From assembly GCA_963281255.1 (NCBI GenBank), contig OY725495.1, positions 806,001 to 870,000 of the forward strand: a stretch of DNA of 64,000 nt, read 5' to 3'. Below, in pieces: positions 62,809 to 64,000 of this stretch. Made by a program: the position numbers and the translations under genes. The number at the start of each line of letters is the position of its first letter. The first letter of the stretch is position 1. Below the pieces are notes generated by a model. That model was not told where the DNA came from. It ran no database searches and saw nothing but the letters and a program-made list of their open reading frames with translations. Source of the DNA: Aphrocallistes beatrix. Lineage: Eukaryota; Porifera; Hexactinellida; Sceptrulophora; Aphrocallistidae.

Positions 62809-63397
62809 GGGGTGCATGCATTTGTCAGAATTTTGAAGCTGTCACTTGTCAGAATTATCCTAGTTGTCACTTGTCAGAATGGTTTTTAGGACTGCTGTCA
62901 CTTGTCAGAATGGTTTTTAAGGAATGGCGGATGTTTCGTCACTGATATTTCTTTGAATGCAATTAAAGAATCACTACTTTCATTCTCCCATTCATTCTAC
63001 CAAATAATAAATGACAATCACCCACCCTCACGAAATAAAAAAACCACTCTCGCGTGCCACTTTATATTATTTCAAACTCAAAATGCCTACTCTCACTTTC
63101 CTACCAATTCTATTCAACTCCATGTTTGCCAAAAAACCATTCTGACAAGTGACAGCAGTCCTAAAAACCATTCTGACAAGTGACAGCATTCTTAAAAACC
63201 ATTCTGACAAGTGACAGCAGTCCTAAAAACCATTCTGACAAGTGACAGCATTCTTAAAAACCATTCTGACAAGTGACAGCATTCTTAAAAAACCATTCTG
63301 ACAAGTGACAGCAGTCCTAAAAACCATTCTGACAAGTGACAACTAGGAAAATTCTGACAAGTGACAGCTTCAAAATTCTGACAAATGCAACTCCCCC
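62809..63397. mobile_element. Foldback element with 31-bp tandem repeats and 8-bp target duplication
   Basis: A 589-bp element starting GGGGTGCATGCATTTGTCAG and ending with the complement of GGGGGAGTTGCATTTGTCAG, flanked by GGTTGAAC on both sides (62801-62808, 63398-63405). The left arm has about two copies of the 31-bp unit, the right arm about seven (63133-63330; CATTCTGACAAGTGACAGCA then GTCCTAAAAAC). The core (62940-63130) carries CATTCTCCCATTCATTCTAC and CACTCTCGCGTGCCAC, found reversed in the copy at 3443-4113. No transposase ORF. Confidence 0.92.
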
Positions 63398-64000
63398 GGT
63401 TGAACTAATACATGAGCTGCCTTAAATCATTAACAAAGCACAATAGAGTATAGGAATGTATTACCAACATATATAAATATGGTGTCAAAGTACTCATATC
63501 CGTTGTCAAAAATTTGATTAGTCACCATATGGTTGCGTAATAGGTTATATTTGTGACAAATTTGATTATTTTCAGAGGCCGTTTAGGGGCACTTCTAAGT
63601 GTTTTTATTATAAAACTTTACGCATAGAACTGAGATGTGCATGGGTTAATACGAAAAATTTGGATTTTTTCATGGAATGTTGATACATTCCAGTGTTGCT
63701 ATGGAAACGTGTTTTGGTTAGTTGAGGTTATATCTTGAAAACCGCGATAGCTAAACATTCGAAAGTAATTCCATTTGATAGCCAATAGACTATTTCTTAT
63801 TGAGTGATAATATAATTTATTTGTCTAAATTTAATGGTTTACGAGTTATTAGACAATTTATCATATTAGTCACATTCGGTAATTTGTCGAATATATCGTA
63901 AACCATTTAATTTAGACGTCGAAATTATATTATCGCTTAATACGAAGTAGTATATTTGCTATCAAATGGAATCACATTTGAATGTCTAGCTATCGCGGTT
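63398..64000 (-). repeat. Long family-1 element, palindromic inner part, cut by window end
   Basis: Reverse of 54640-55130, continuing through GTTTAGGGGCACTTCTAAGT and GAAAAATTTGG. From about 63735 the sequence folds back: CCGCGATAGCTA (63743) pairs with TAGCTATCGCGG (63987), and CCATTTGATAGC with GCTATCAAATGG. So this is one half or more of another palindromic element. Confidence 0.85.

Overview
Eukaryotic (animal) genomic DNA, AT-rich, two assembly gaps of 200 N. Metazoan affinity is suggested by C2H2 zinc-finger tandem arrays with TGEKPY linkers, TRIM-like coiled-coil/NHL proteins, a TFIP11 homologue and an EPHX-type hydrolase. Coding regions are uninterrupted, but some have splice-acceptor-like sites just before the start codon, so 5' introns are likely. 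A non-bilaterian animal such as a sponge fits the feel of the sequence, but that is a guess and no species is claimed.

Layout. 1-4.7 kb: a four-span membrane protein gene among foldback repeats. 4.7-14.3 kb: a cluster of related C2H2 zinc-finger genes (four complete, three fragments) that share an unfamiliar acidic N-terminal module. 14.3-22 kb: a repeat-rich belt with MITEs, ~140-bp tandem repeats, a broken NHL gene, a gag-like remnant and a TFIP11 fragment. 22-54 kb: a four-fold amplified array. Units 1 (22.5-30 kb) and 4 (46.9-54 kb) each hold NHL-A, TFIP11 and a zinc-finger-B gene. Units 2 (34.7-39 kb) and 3 (41.6-46.1 kb) each hold NHL-A, a TFIP11 5' stub and a second NHL gene (NHL-B). 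Many lesions separate the copies: three intact NHL-A and one frameshifted, two intact TFIP11, and two NHL-B copies broken at different places. 54-64 kb: very large palindromic elements, an alpha/beta hydrolase with a serine in the epoxide-hydrolase nucleophile slot, a broken zinc-finger gene, and a foldback element with 31-bp tandem repeats in its arms.

How it works together: there is no operon. The window looks like a birth-and-death region in which zinc-finger, NHL and TFIP11 genes are duplicated and broken amid dense palindromic and MITE-type DNA transposons. Paralogous copies act as natural empty-site controls, so several insertions can be dated relative to the duplications directly from the sequence. 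The most notable signals are the four-unit cassette array, the ~2 kb colinear near-identity between the two zinc-finger-B copies, foldback elements whose cores are flipped between copies, and the novel zinc-finger N-terminal module.
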